Positions 25,378-35,300 of a stretch of 64,000 nucleotides of DNA are shown one piece after another. Source of the stretch: Micromonospora rifamycinica. Lineage in GTDB: Bacteria; Actinomycetota; Actinomycetes; Mycobacteriales; Micromonosporaceae. The translations under genes were made by a program, and so were the position numbers. The stretch covers positions 62,001-126,000 of the forward strand of contig NZ_LT607752.1 of NCBI RefSeq assembly GCF_900090265.1, in the 5' to 3' direction. Each line of letters opens with the position of its first letter. Position 1 is the stretch's first letter. The notes beneath the pieces were generated by a model. That model saw only the letters and a program-made list of their open reading frames with translations. It was not told the DNA's origin and did no database searches.

Positions 25378-25406
25378 TTGACAGGAAGGTCACACCGCAG
25401 GACAGT
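25378..25406 (+). promoter_or_regulatory. Candidate promoter for the CBM2 gene
   Basis: A perfect -35 TTGACA (25378-25383) is followed after 17 bases by GACAGT (25401-25406), a weak -10. A notably AT-rich stretch (25409-25437, for this genome) lies between it and the CBM2 start. The -10 match is poor, so this is tentative. Confidence 0.3.
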
Positions 25407-25453
25407 CATCTTAGATATTGACGTTTAACGATATTATCTGGGCGGGGTGTGTC

Positions 25454-26539
25454 ATGAGGAAATCGCTGACGGCCGTCGTCATGGCCGCCGTCGTCGCCGT
25501 GACCGGGCTGGTCGCCGTGATCACGAACGCCGGCGCGGCCAGCGCGGCCGCCGGCTGCCGGGTGAACTACGTCGTCAGCAGTCAGTGGACCGGTGGCTTC
25601 AGCACCGACATCGCGGTCACCAACCTGGGCGAGCCCGTCGACGGATGGACGCTGCGGTTCGCCTTCCCCGCCGTCGACCAGCTGCTCGGGCAGACCTGGA
25701 GCGCCACCTGGAGCCAGTCGGGCCGGGAGGTCAGCGCGACCAACCTGGGCTGGAACGCGAAGCTGGGCACCAACGGCACGGTGAACATCGGCTTCGTCGG
25801 CAGCTGGTTCGGCAGCAACCCGGTGCCCGCCGCGTTCACCCTCAACGGGGTCGCCTGCACCGGCGGTGTCCAGCCCAGTGTGACGCCGACCCGGACGCCG
25901 ACGCCGACGCCGCCGGTCGCCGACTATCCGGCGATCGTCACCTGGCTCAGCCCGGCCGCCGGCGCGACCTACACCGCGCCGGGCCCCGTCCCGCTGGCGG
26001 CGACCGCGACGGTGGGCGGCGGCCACAGCATCACCTCGGTGTCGTTCCGGGTGAACGGCGTCACGGTGGCGCCGGGGACCAGGACGGCCGGTGACCGGTA
26101 CGAGGCGCAGTGGACCGCGCCGGTCGGTGCGCCCGGGACCAGCACCACCTTCGTGCTGAACGTCTCCGCCGGCACCGACCAGTCACTGTCCGGCGGGGCG
26201 CCGCCCCGGCTGATCACGGTGGTGACGCCCCCGGCCACCGGCACCAACACGCCTCCGGCGGTGGCGCTGAGCATCCCCGGTGGGCAGACGTACTTCCTCG
26301 AACCGACGACGGTCACGCTGGTGGCCGACGCCACCGACGCCGACCCCGGGGACGTGGTCAACCGGGCCGAGCTGTACCTCGGCGCGACCCGGGTCGCCAC
26401 GACGGCGACCAACAGCGGGCAGCGTTACCAGTTCACGGTGGACCTGGCGGCCGCCACCTCGTCGGTCTACACCGTCCGGGTCTACGACGCCCACGGCGGC
26501 GTCGGCATCTCCAACCCGCTGAACCTGGTCGTCCGGTAG
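25454..26539 (+). CDS. Secreted CBM2 carbohydrate-binding protein with Ig-like repeats
   Basis: A 361-residue secreted protein with a signal peptide (MRKSLTAVVMAAVVAVTGLV, cleavage after the ASAAA region). A family 2 cellulose/xylan-binding module (~34-135) follows, with VNYVVSSQWTGGFSTDIAV, the surface tryptophans in WTLRF and TWSATWSQ, and the closing Cys pair CRVN...VACTG. A Thr/Pro linker leads to two Ig-like beta-sandwich domains (~155-262 and ~265-361) of the kind that begin IVTWLSPAAGATYTAPG. No catalytic domain is present. It probably binds plant cell-wall polysaccharide as a helper or scaffold. ATG at 25454; isolated gene followed by two hairpins. Confidence 0.85.
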   Translation: MRKSLTAVVMAAVVAVTGLVAVITNAGAASAAAGCRVNYVVSSQWTGGFSTDIAVTNLGEPVDGWTLRFAFPAVDQLLGQTWSATWSQSGREVSATNLGWNAKLGTNGTVNIGFVGSWFGSNPVPAAFTLNGVACTGGVQPSVTPTRTPTPTPPVADYPAIVTWLSPAAGATYTAPGPVPLAATATVGGGHSITSVSFRVNGVTVAPGTRTAGDRYEAQWTAPVGAPGTSTTFVLNVSAGTDQSLSGGAPPRLITVVTPPATGTNTPPAVALSIPGGQTYFLEPTTVTLVADATDADPGDVVNRAELYLGATRVATTATNSGQRYQFTVDLAAATSSVYTVRVYDAHGGVGISNPLNLVVR

Positions 26540-26546
26540 CTCCTTC

Positions 26547-26573
26547 CCGGCGGCCGACCCGGTCGGCCGCCGG
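26547..26573 (+). terminator. Terminator after the CBM2 gene
   Basis: CCGGCGGCCGAC (26547-26558) pairs with GTCGGCCGCCGG (26562-26573) across a 3-base loop, eight bases past the stop. Confidence 0.75.
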
Positions 26574-26616
26574 CTGGTTCCGGCCACCCCCGGCCGGTCC
26601 GCGACCAGTCGTTCGA

Positions 26617-26650
26617 CGACGGGCGGCACGCGCACGCGTGCCGCCCGTCG
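26617..26650 (+). terminator. Second terminator-like hairpin upstream of the PKS cluster
   Basis: CGACGGGCGGCACGCG (26617-26632) pairs with CGCGTGCCGCCCGTCG (26635-26650). It is a perfect 16-bp stem and would insulate the cluster from upstream transcription. Confidence 0.75.
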
Positions 26651-26767
26651 CCCTGTCCGCCGGGTCCGGCCCGAGAGGCGGCGACAGCGACCCGGATGGC
26701 CGGGTCGCCCTCCCGCAGGCCGCCGGGACGAAACCGGCGAACCGGTCACCGGACCGAACTACCCACG

Positions 26768-26809
26768 TTGGTTATGGCCCCTGACCAGGGGAGTGGGCGA
26801 GTCTAACCA
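26768..26809. promoter_or_regulatory. Nested inverted repeats before the rifS-like gene
   Basis: TGGTTA (26769-26774) and TAACCA (26804-26809) form an outer inverted repeat. Inside it CCCCTG (26778-26783) and CAGGGG (26786-26791) form a hairpin with a 2-base loop. This lies 60-100 bases before the first gene of the cluster and could be an operator or attenuator. Confidence 0.3.
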
Positions 26810-26871
26810 GGCATAGATCCGTACCTGTGAGTTTCGTGGGTCCGGCAGCGGGAGGAAGGTCTGGACTTGCC

Positions 26872-27855
26872 ATGCGACAGCTTGAGGTGGCTCTGATCGG
26901 TGCGGGCCTGATAGCCCGCTTCCATCTGGACGCGTGGATCGGCGCCGGGGCGGCTGTCCGGGTGTACTCCCACGACGGCCGGGCCGCCGAGCTGGCGCGC
27001 GAGTTCGGGGCGCGGGCCGTCGACTCGCTGGACGAGGCGCTGGACGGCGCGGACGCCGTGGACATCTGCACCCCCACCGGCACCCACCGCGAGATCGCCC
27101 TGGCCGCGATGGCCCGTGGCGTGGGCGTGGTGTGCGAGAAGCCGCTGGCCGCCACCACCGCCGAGGCCGAGGAGATCGTCGACGCGTCGGAGCGCGCCGG
27201 GGTCCGGCTCTACCCGGCCCACGACGTGCGGTTCGCCCCGGCGTTCGCCCGGCTGCACGAGGTGGTGTCCACCGGCGGCATCGGCCGGGGCACGGTCGCC
27301 CGGTTCCAGTTCTCCGCGTACCACCCGAGGCCCTGGACGGCGTCGGTGCCGGCCCGGTCCGGCGGGATCCTGACCGACCAGCTCCTGCACGGCGCGGACC
27401 TGGCGTACTGGGTGTTCGGTGAGGTCGTCCGGGTGTACGCCCGCTACCAGGGTGAGATCGCCGCACCCGCCCCGCAGGGGCAGGTGGCGACCGGAACCGT
27501 CGTGCTCACCCACGCCAGCGGCGCGATCAGCCAGGTCGTGAGCCGGTGGACGGCCACGCCGAAGCCCCCCGTCCGGGTGGCGTTCCACGTCTCGGGCACC
27601 GGCGGCAGCGTGAGCTACGACTCCGAATGGCCCCAGGAGGTCCGGGTGGCCGACGGCGAGGCCGACGGCTTCGGCTACGCCGGAACGTCGGTGTTCGCCA
27701 CCGAGATGCGTGAGTTCGCCCAGGCCTTCCTGGGTGGCCCCGAACCGCGACTGGGTGCCCGGGACGCGCTGGCCGCGGTCCGTATCACCCAGGCCGCGGC
27801 GGAGTCCGCCTGGACCGGCCGTGCCGTGGAACTGCCTGTGAAGGGAGCCGCATGA
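26872..27855 (+). CDS. rifS: Gfo/Idh/MocA oxidoreductase, RifS-like
   Basis: A 327-residue NAD(P)-dependent oxidoreductase. The Rossmann loop LIGAGLIARFH is near residue 7, EKP has the catalytic-type Lys90 (CEKPLAAT), and HxxD-like HGADLAYWVFGE is in the C-terminal domain. The ATG at 26872 is preferred to an in-frame GTG at 26827, because the dinucleotide fold begins right after it and GGAGGAAGG precedes it. It overlaps the next gene by 4 bases (ATGA). In the rifamycin cluster two such genes (rifS, rifT) and a P450 gene lie just upstream of rifA, as I recall, and the same order is seen here. A role in oxidising the polyketide or its naphthalene precursor is inferred from that parallel. Confidence 0.75.
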   Translation: MRQLEVALIGAGLIARFHLDAWIGAGAAVRVYSHDGRAAELAREFGARAVDSLDEALDGADAVDICTPTGTHREIALAAMARGVGVVCEKPLAATTAEAEEIVDASERAGVRLYPAHDVRFAPAFARLHEVVSTGGIGRGTVARFQFSAYHPRPWTASVPARSGGILTDQLLHGADLAYWVFGEVVRVYARYQGEIAAPAPQGQVATGTVVLTHASGAISQVVSRWTATPKPPVRVAFHVSGTGGSVSYDSEWPQEVRVADGEADGFGYAGTSVFATEMREFAQAFLGGPEPRLGARDALAAVRITQAAAESAWTGRAVELPVKGAA

Positions 27856-28811
27856 GAGTCGCCGTCCTGTCCCTCGCGCACGAGCGCGCCGAGGTCTACG
27901 CCCGGCTGCTGCACGACCTGCCCGACGTCGAACTGCTCATCGCCGACCCCGACGGTGCGCCCGACGACCAGACCCGGGCCCGCGCCCTCGCCGAGGAGCT
28001 CGGGGTGCCCTACCTCGACGACTGGGACGAGGTGCTGCCCTGGCGGCCGAACGCCGTGGTGGTCACCAGCGCCGTCGACCGCCGCCGGGAGATCGTCGAA
28101 CGGATGGCCGAGGCGGAGGCGTTCGTGCTGTGCGAACAGCCGCTGGCGCTCAGCGAGCGGGACGTCAAGGAGATGGTGGACGCCTGCGACATGGCGGGTG
28201 TCCGGCTCACCCTCGCCTCCCCGGCCTGCTACGGCGAGGCGTTCGCCGCTGTCCGTCGGGGGATCGCCGACGGCGCGGTCGGCACCCTGACCACCATCCA
28301 GGGTGTATACCACACTCCACCGGCGGCCGACACGACCGTCGGAGCCGTCGCCGCCAACGCCCCGTACCTGCTCGACCTGGTGGACATGGTGCTCGGCGGG
28401 GTACCGGCCGAGCAGGTCTACGCACAGGCGAACGACGTGTCCGGTGGCGGCCAGGGCGGGGAGAGCGCCGCGGTGCTCACCGTCACGTACCGCAGCGGGG
28501 TGGTCGCCACCCTCGACTGCAGCGGGAGCCCGGCGGCGGCCGGACCCGGCCTGACCCTGATCGGGGACCGGGCCAGTGTGGAGTACGACGCCGCCCCCCG
28601 GCTGCTCGGCGGGTTCGACGCCGCCACCGGCGGTGAACGGCGGGAGCCGGGCGGGGAGGACCGGTATCCGCTGATGCTCCGGGAATTCCTCGACACGGTC
28701 GACACCGGCAAGGGGACCGGCCCCGACGGCGAGGTCGGGCTCCGCACGCAGCGGATCATCCAGGCCGCCTACGAATCACTACGCACCGGGCAGCCCGTCG
28801 ACATCGGATGA
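27852..28811 (+). CDS. rifT: Degenerate Gfo/Idh/MocA protein, RifT-like
   Basis: A 319-residue Gfo/Idh/MocA-fold protein translationally coupled to the rifS-like gene. The family hallmarks are altered. The N-terminal glycine-rich loop is replaced by VAVLSLAHERAEVY, and EKP reads EQP (CEQPLALS, Gln96 in place of the catalytic Lys). The C-terminal substrate domain (QGVYHTPPAADTT, APYLLDLVDMVLGG) is complete and the reading frame is clean. It may therefore be a non-catalytic partner of the rifS-like protein, or use another residue. Gene order supports equivalence to rifT of rifamycin clusters. A 13-base palindrome and a small hairpin follow before the next gene. Confidence 0.72.
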   Translation: MRVAVLSLAHERAEVYARLLHDLPDVELLIADPDGAPDDQTRARALAEELGVPYLDDWDEVLPWRPNAVVVTSAVDRRREIVERMAEAEAFVLCEQPLALSERDVKEMVDACDMAGVRLTLASPACYGEAFAAVRRGIADGAVGTLTTIQGVYHTPPAADTTVGAVAANAPYLLDLVDMVLGGVPAEQVYAQANDVSGGGQGGESAAVLTVTYRSGVVATLDCSGSPAAAGPGLTLIGDRASVEYDAAPRLLGGFDAATGGERREPGGEDRYPLMLREFLDTVDTGKGTGPDGEVGLRTQRIIQAAYESLRTGQPVDIG

Positions 28812-28814
28812 CGA

Positions 28815-28864
28815 CATCGGCCCGGCCGATGCCCGGAACCGGACCTGTCGATCACGTTTCGTGA
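28815..28864. promoter_or_regulatory. Hairpin and short palindrome between the rifT-like gene and the DUF5988 gene
   Basis: CATCGGCC (28815-28822) pairs with GGCCGATG (28824-28831), a weak stop signal just after the rifT-like stop. TCACGTTTCGTGA (28852-28864) is a 13-base near-palindrome that could bind a regulator and start a second transcript for the DUF5988-P450-PKS genes. Confidence 0.3.
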
Positions 28865-28943
28865 GAATGGCGCCGACCGTGTCGGTGCGGGAATCGCGCG
28901 CCCAGGTTCCAGGCGGAACGACCCGGCGAAAGTGGGAGATCAG

Positions 28944-29159
28944 ATGAGTGTCACGCAGGTGGAAGTCGTCCTCAGCGGCGGACCGGTCGACTTGTCGTCG
29001 GCGCACCGCAGCGTCCCCGAGTCGGCGCTGGGACAAATACTCAAGATCCGGCACGGGGCTGGCTACGAGCATTTCATTCACGAGGGCGAATACCAGACGG
29101 TGAACGGGTCCGAAGTGGCGGTCTTCCGCTGGACCGGCCGCACCAAGATCGCCGAATAG
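28944..29159 (+). CDS. Small DUF5988-type protein
   Basis: A 71-residue protein with no signal peptide or membrane segment. Recognisable stretches are SAHRSVPESALGQIL, KIRHGAGYEHFIHEGEYQ and EVAVFRWTGRTKIAE. They match my memory of the DUF5988 family, short proteins often found inside actinobacterial PKS/NRPS clusters. ATG at 28944 with GGGAG five bases upstream; an in-frame GTG at 28932 is less likely. The family has no established function. Its position between the rifT-like and P450 genes, with only 40 bases to the P450 start, suggests it is made with the tailoring enzymes. Confidence 0.75.
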   Translation: MSVTQVEVVLSGGPVDLSSAHRSVPESALGQILKIRHGAGYEHFIHEGEYQTVNGSEVAVFRWTGRTKIAE

Positions 29160-29199
29160 CACAGCGCCCACCCACCATTTTCCGAGGGAGAAGGAATCC

Positions 29200-30393
29200 A
29201 TGACCGACCCCATTTCCTTCGAAGTGCCGTGGGCGCGGACCGACAAGTTCGATCCACCGGCGATCTTCGACGAACTGCGGGAGCAACGTCCGCTCGCCCG
29301 GATGCGCTACCCCGACGGGCACGTCGGCTGGATCGTCTCCAGCTACGAACTGGTGCGGGAGGTCCTCAGCGACCCCCGGTTCAGCCACAGCTGCGAGGTC
29401 GGCCACTTCCCGGTGACCCACCAGGGGCAGGTGATCCCGACCCACCCGCTGATCCCCGGGATGTTCATCCACATGGACCCGCCCGAGCACACCCGCTACC
29501 GCCGGCTGCTGACCGGCGAGTTCACCGTCCGGCGGACGAACCGGTTGACGCCGCACGTCGAGGCCGTCGCCGCCGAACAGATCGAGGTGATGCGGGCGCA
29601 CGGGGCGCCCGCCGACCTGGTCAAGACCTTCGCCCAGCCGCTGGTGCTGCGGGTGCTGGCCGAGCTGGTCGGCCTGCCGTACGAGGAACGCGACCGCTAC
29701 CTGAACGCGGTGATCCTGCTGCACGACGCGGAGGCCGACCCGGCGGAGGCCGCCGCCGCGTACGCCGAGGCGGGGGCGTTCTTCGACGAGGTCGTCGAGC
29801 GGCGACGCCGGCAGCCCCGGGAGGACCTGATCAGCACCCTGGTCGCCGACCCGGAGCTGACCGGGGAAGAGGTGCGCAACATCATCACGCTGCTGCTCTT
29901 CGCGGGCTACGAGACCACCGAGAGCGCGCTGGCCGTCGGCGTGTTCGCCCTGCTGCACCACCCGGAGCAGCTGGCCCTGCTCCGGGCGGAACCGCAGCGG
30001 CTCGACGCCACGATCGAGGAGCTCCTGCGCTACCTCACCGTGAACCAGTACCACACGTACCGCACCGCGTTGGAGGACCTCAAGCTGCACGGCGAGCTGA
30101 TCCGCAAGGGCGACACCGTCACGGTGTCGTTGCCGGCGGCCAACCGCGACCCGGCGAAGTTCCCGTGCCCGGCGAAGCTGGACATCGACCGGGAGACCTC
30201 GGGGCACGTGGCGTTCGGCTTCGGCATCCACCAGTGCCTCGGCCAGAACCTCGCCCGCGTCGAACTGCGTACCGGGCTGTCGGCGCTGCTGACGGCCTTC
30301 CCCGAGCTGAGCCTGGCCATCCCGGCCGACGAGGTGCCGCTGCGCCTGCAGGGATCCGTCTTCGCGGTGCAGCACCTGCCCGTCCGTTGGTGA
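29200..30393 (+). CDS. Cytochrome P450 (rif-Orf0-like)
   Basis: A 397-residue soluble bacterial P450. The I-helix is [12 protein letters not shown] (a Glu-Thr version of the oxygen-activating AGxDT), the K-helix ExxR is EELLRY, and the heme-binding loop [15 protein letters not shown] carries the axial Cys346. [13 protein letters not shown] in the C-helix region is typical of CYP105/107-like macrolide hydroxylases. ATG at 29200 with GGGAGAAGGA upstream. A P450 directly upstream of rifA (rif-orf0) is a feature of rifamycin clusters. The substrate is probably the ansamycin or a late intermediate, but the position oxidised cannot be read from the sequence. Confidence 0.88.
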   Translation: MTDPISFEVPWARTDKFDPPAIFDELREQRPLARMRYPDGHVGWIVSSYELVREVLSDPRFSHSCEVGHFPVTHQGQVIPTHPLIPGMFIHMDPPEHTRYRRLLTGEFTVRRTNRLTPHVEAVAAEQIEVMRAHGAPADLVKTFAQPLVLRVLAELVGLPYEERDRYLNAVILLHDAEADPAEAAAAYAEAGAFFDEVVERRRRQPREDLISTLVADPELTGEEVRNIITLLLFAGYETTESALAVGVFALLHHPEQLALLRAEPQRLDATIEELLRYLTVNQYHTYRTALEDLKLHGELIRKGDTVTVSLPAANRDPAKFPCPAKLDIDRETSGHVAFGFGIHQCLGQNLARVELRTGLSALLTAFPELSLAIPADEVPLRLQGSVFAVQHLPVRW

Positions 30394-30433
30394 GCGTCCC
30401 GCTCCGTCGATCCTCGAAAGGACCAGCCACGCC

Positions 30434-32320
30434 GTGCGAACCGACCTCATCCGGCCGCTGTCCGTCACGCTCCAGGAGAACGCGGCCCGGTTCCCCGGCA
30501 AGGTGGCCTTCGAGGACGACCGGCGGGCGGTGACGTACCGCGAACTCGACGCGCGGACCCGGCGGCTCGCCGGGCAGCTGGCGGGCCTCGGGGTCCGGAC
30601 CGGCGACCGGGTGGCCATCTGGTTGCACCAGTCGGTGGCCACTGTGGAGAGCTACCTCGCGATCGTGCGGGCCGGCGGTGTCGGGGTGCCGCTCAACCCC
30701 GCCTCGGCCCAGGCCGAGCTGGAGTACCTGCTGTCCGACAGCGGCGCCACGGTGGTCGTCACCGACGCCGCGCTGGCCGGGCGGCTCCGGTCGATGCCGC
30801 ACCTCACGGTGCTGGTCACCGGCGCGGACGTGCCGGCCGGCATGCTGTCCTACGACGCGCTCGCCGAGGCCGAACCGGAGCAGCCGGCCGGCGACGCCCT
30901 CGGGCTCGACGACGTGGCCTGGATGTTCTACACCTCGGGGACGACCGGCCGCCCCAAGGGCGTGCTGTCGACGCAGCGCAACTGCCTCTGGTCCGTCGCC
31001 TCCTGCTACGTGCCGATCCCCGGGCTGACCGACCGGGACCGGGTGCTCTGGCCGCTCCCGCTGTTCCACAGCCTCTCGCACATCGCCTGCGTGCTGTCCG
31101 TCACCGTGGTCGGCGCCACCGCCCGGATCATGGACGGCAGCTCCGCAGCGGACGTGCTCCGGATGCTCCACCAGGAGGAGTCGACCTTCCTGGCCGGCGT
31201 GCCCACCACCTACCAGCACCTGGTGACGGCGGCCCGGCAACACGGCTTCACGGCACCCAGCCTGCGGATCGGCCTGGCCGGAGGCGCGGTCCTCGGCGCC
31301 GGGCTGCGCCGGGAGTTCGAGGAGACCTTCGGGGTGCCGCTGGTCGACGCGTACGGCAGCACGGAGACGTGCGGGGCGATCACCATCAACCCGCCCGACG
31401 GCCGGCGGGTCGACGGATCCTGCGGCCTGCCCGTCCCCGGTGTCGGAGTGCGTGTCGTCGACCCCGACACCGGCCTGGACCTGCCCGCCGGGGCCGAGGG
31501 GGAGGTGTGGGTCCAGGGGCCGAACGTCATGGTCGGCTACCACGACAGCCCGGAGGCGACCGCCGAGGCGCTGCGCGACGGCTGGTTCCGCACCGGTGAC
31601 CTGGCCCGGCGCGACGACGACGGGTACTTCACCATCTGCGGCCGGCGCAAGGAGCTGATCATCCGCGGTGGGGAGAACATCCACCCCACCGAGGTGGAGG
31701 CGGTGCTGCGGACCGTGCCCGGGGTCGCCGACGTCGCCGTGGCGGGGGTGCCCCACGACACCCTCGGCGAGGTGCCGGTCGCCTACGTGATCCCCGACGG
31801 GACCGGGTTCGACGTCCAGGCCCTGCTGGCCCGCTGCCGCGAGCAGCTGTCCGCCTACAAGGTGCCCGCCGAGGTCCGCGAGGTGACCCGGATCCCCCGG
31901 ACCGCCTCCGGCAAGGTGCAGCGGCGGCTGCTGGCCGAACAGCCCGGCCGGACGGTGTACGCGGCGACCGAGCACCACGACGCGCTGACCACCCTCACCG
32001 AGCCCGACCCCGCCGTCACGGCGACCCTGCGGCGGCGACTGTCGGCCCTCGACGAACCCGACCAGCGCGCCCTGCTGGCCGACCTGGTGCGGAGCCGGGC
32101 CGCCGCGGTGACCGGCCAGCCCGGACCCGGATCGGTGCCGGCCGACCGGGCGTTCCGCGACCTGGGGTTCACCTCGCTGGCCATCGTCGAGCTGCGCAAC
32201 CGGCTGACGGCGGACACCGGGCTGCCGCTGCCGACCAGCGTCGTCTTCGACCATCCGACGGCCCGGGCGCTGGCCGACCGGCTGCGGGCCGAGATCCTCG
32301 GCGTCGACGCGCCGGTCGAC
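30434..32320 (+). other. PKS loading module: CoA-ligase (adenylation) domain and ACP
   Basis: The ANL domain has [13 protein letters not shown] (~165-177), YGSTETCGA (~306), [15 protein letters not shown] (~385) and GKVQRR with the catalytic Lys (~494). The ACP motif is [12 protein letters not shown], with Thr where extension ACPs have Asp. In rifamycin PKSs this pair adenylates and loads 3-amino-5-hydroxybenzoate. There is no room for a KR between ligase and ACP. Confidence 0.85.
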
Positions 32321-35300
32321 GAGCCGACGCCGGCCGCCGACCCCGACGAGCCCATCGCCATCGTGGGCATGGCCTGCCGGTTGCCCGGTGGGGTGAGCGG
32401 GCCGGACGAGCTGTGGGACCTGGTGGCCGCCGGGGTCGACGCGGTCACCGGGTTCCCCGAGGACCGGGGCTGGGACCTCGAACGGCTCTTCGACCCGGAC
32501 CCGGAGCGCACCGGCACCTCGTACACCCGGCACGGTGGCTTCCTGCCCGACGCCGGGCTGTTCGACGCGGGGTTCTTCGGCATCTCGCCGCGTGAGGCGC
32601 TGGCCATGGACCCGCAGCAGCGGCTGCTGCTGGAGACCTCGTGGGAGGCGCTGGAGCGGGCCGGCATCGACGCGTCGGCGTACCGGGGGGCCGACGTCGG
32701 CGTGTTCACCGGCGTCTTCGGGCACGGCTACGGCAGCGGCGTCGACGCGCCGGAGCTGGAGGGCTTCACCACCACCGGGTCGGCGGCCAGCGTGGCGTCG
32801 GGCCGGGTGTCGTACGTGTTCGGCTTCGAGGGGCCGGCGATCACCGTGGACACCGCCTGCTCGTCGTCGCTGGTGGCGGTGCACCTGGCGGCCCAGGCGC
32901 TGCGCCAGGGCGAGTGCTCCCTGGCACTGGCCGGCGGGGCGACGGTGATGGCGACCCCCGACACCTTCGTGGAGTTCTCCCGGCAGCGGGCGCTCGCTCC
33001 GGACGGCCGGTGCAAGGCGTACGCCGCCGCCGCCGACGGCACCGGCTGGGCCGAGGGCGCGGGCGTGCTCGTGCTGGAGCGGCTGTCGGTGGCCCGCGAA
33101 CGCGGCCACCGGGTGCTGGCGGTGGTCCGGGGCAGCGCGGTGAACCAGGACGGCGCGTCCAACGGGCTGACCGCGCCGAACGGCCTGGCGCAGCGGCGGG
33201 TGATCCGCCGGGCGCTGGCCAACGCCGGTCTGACGGCGGCCGAGGTGGACGCCGTGGAGGGCCACGGCACGGGGACGACGCTGGGTGACCCGATCGAGGT
33301 GCAGGCGTTGCTGGCCACCTACGGCCAGGACCGGGACACCGACCGGCCGCTGTGGCTGGGGTCGTTGAAGTCGAACATCGGGCACACCCAGGCGGCGGCC
33401 GGGGTGGCCGGGATGATCAAGATGGTGCAGGCGCTGCGGCACGGGGTGCTGCCGGCGACGCTGCACGTCGACGCCCCGGCCTTGGGGGTGGACTGGTCCG
33501 CCGGTGAGGTGGAGCTGTTGACCCGCCCCCGGGAGTGGACCGCCGCCGGTCGGCCCCGCCGGGCCGGGGTGTCGTCGTTCGGCGTGAGCGGGACGAACGC
33601 GCACGTGATCCTGGAGGAGGCACCGGCGGAGCCGGTCCCCGGGGAGCCGACCCCCGCCGGGGCGCTCCCACCGGTGGTGCCGCTGGTGGTGTCGGCGCGC
33701 GGCGCGGTGCCGCTGGCCGGTCAGGCGGGCCGGCTGGCCGCGTTCGTCGCACGGACCGGCGTGCCGCTGGCGGGGGTGGCCGGCGCGCTGGTGACGCAGC
33801 GGGCGGTGTGGGACGAACGGGCCGTGGTGGTGGCGGCCTCGGTGGACGAGGCGTCGGCCGGGCTGGGCGCGCTGTCCCGTGGCGAGCAGGCGGCGGGTGT
33901 GGTGACCGGCGGCGCGCAGGCCGTGGGCCGGATGGTGTGGGTGTTCCCGGGCCAGGGCACGCAGTGGGTCGGCATGGGCCGGGAACTCCTCGACACGTCG
34001 CCGGTCTTCGCGCGGCGGGTGGCGCAGTGCGCGGTCGCGCTGGATCCGTGGATCGACTGGTCCCTGCTGGACGTGCTGCGGGGGGTCGCCGACCCGGAGC
34101 TGACCGAGCGGGTCGACGTGCTGCAGCCGGCGTCGTTCGCGGTGATGGTGGGCCTGGCGGCGGTGTGGTCGTCGGTCGGGGTACGGCCGGACGCGGTGGT
34201 GGGCCACTCGCAGGGCGAGATCGCGGCGGCCTGCGTGGCCGGCGCGTTGTCCCTGGACGACGCGGCGCGGGTGGTGGCGCTGCGCAGCCGGGCCATCGCC
34301 TCGACGCTGTCGGGCCGCGGTGGCATGGCGTCCGTCGCGGCGGGCGAGGACGAGGTGACGGCGTACCTCACGCCCTGGGCGGGCCGGGTGGAGGTCGCCG
34401 CGGTCAACGGCCCGTCGTCGGTGGTGATCGCCGGTGACGTCGGGGCGTTGGACGAGGCGTCGGCGGCGCTGACGGACCGGGGCGTCCGGGTCCGGCGGGT
34501 GGCGGTGGACTACGCCTCGCACACCCGGCACGTGGCGGACGTCGAGGGGACGTTGGCCGAGGTGCTGGCACCGGTCGAGGCGCGGACGCCGGTGGTGCCC
34601 TTCTACTCCTGCGTGACCGGCGGATGGGTCCGCGACGCCGGGGTGGTGGACGGCGCCTACTGGTACCGGAACCTGCGTGCCCAGGTGCGGTTCGGCCCGG
34701 CCGTCGCGGCCCTGGTCGACCAGGGGTACGGCGTCTTCGTCGAGGTGAGCGCGCATCCGGTGCTCGTCCAGCCGATCAGCGAGCTGGTGGCCGACACCGA
34801 GGTGCTGGTGACCGGCACGCTGCGGCGGGACGACGGTGGCCTGCGGCGGCTGCTGACCTCGATGGCCGAGCTGTTCGTCCGGGGGGTGGCGGTCGACTGG
34901 GCCGCGCTGGTCCCGCCGCCGCCCGGCGGGGTGGACCTGCCGACCTACGCCTTCGACCGCCGGCACTACTGGCTGCGGTCGACGCCGACCGCGACGGACG
35001 CGACGTCGCTGGGCCAGGCGACCACCGGACACCCGCTGCTCGACGCGGTGGTGAGCCTGCCGAACGCGGCCGGATTCGCGGCCACCGCGCGGTGGTCGTC
35101 GCGGTCGCTGCCGTGGCTGTCCGGGCCGCCCGGGTCGGCCGCCGTCGCGGTGCCGAACGCCACCCTGGTCGAGGTCGCCATCCGGCTCGGTGACCTGGCC
35201 GACACCCCCACCCTCGACACGTTGACCGTCGACGCGCCCGTGCTGCTGCCGGCGCGTGGCGGCCGGGACGTCCGGGCCGTGGTCGGTGGACCCGACGACG

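Larger units (their letters stand above)
26540..26871. other. Intergenic region: two hairpins and promoter zone of the PKS cluster
   Basis: 332 bases separating the carbohydrate block from the PKS cluster. It holds two terminator-like hairpins (26547-26573 and 26617-26650), then nested inverted repeats (26768-26809). GGAGG at 26851-26855 precedes the first cluster gene. No coding region is supported. Confidence 0.6.
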
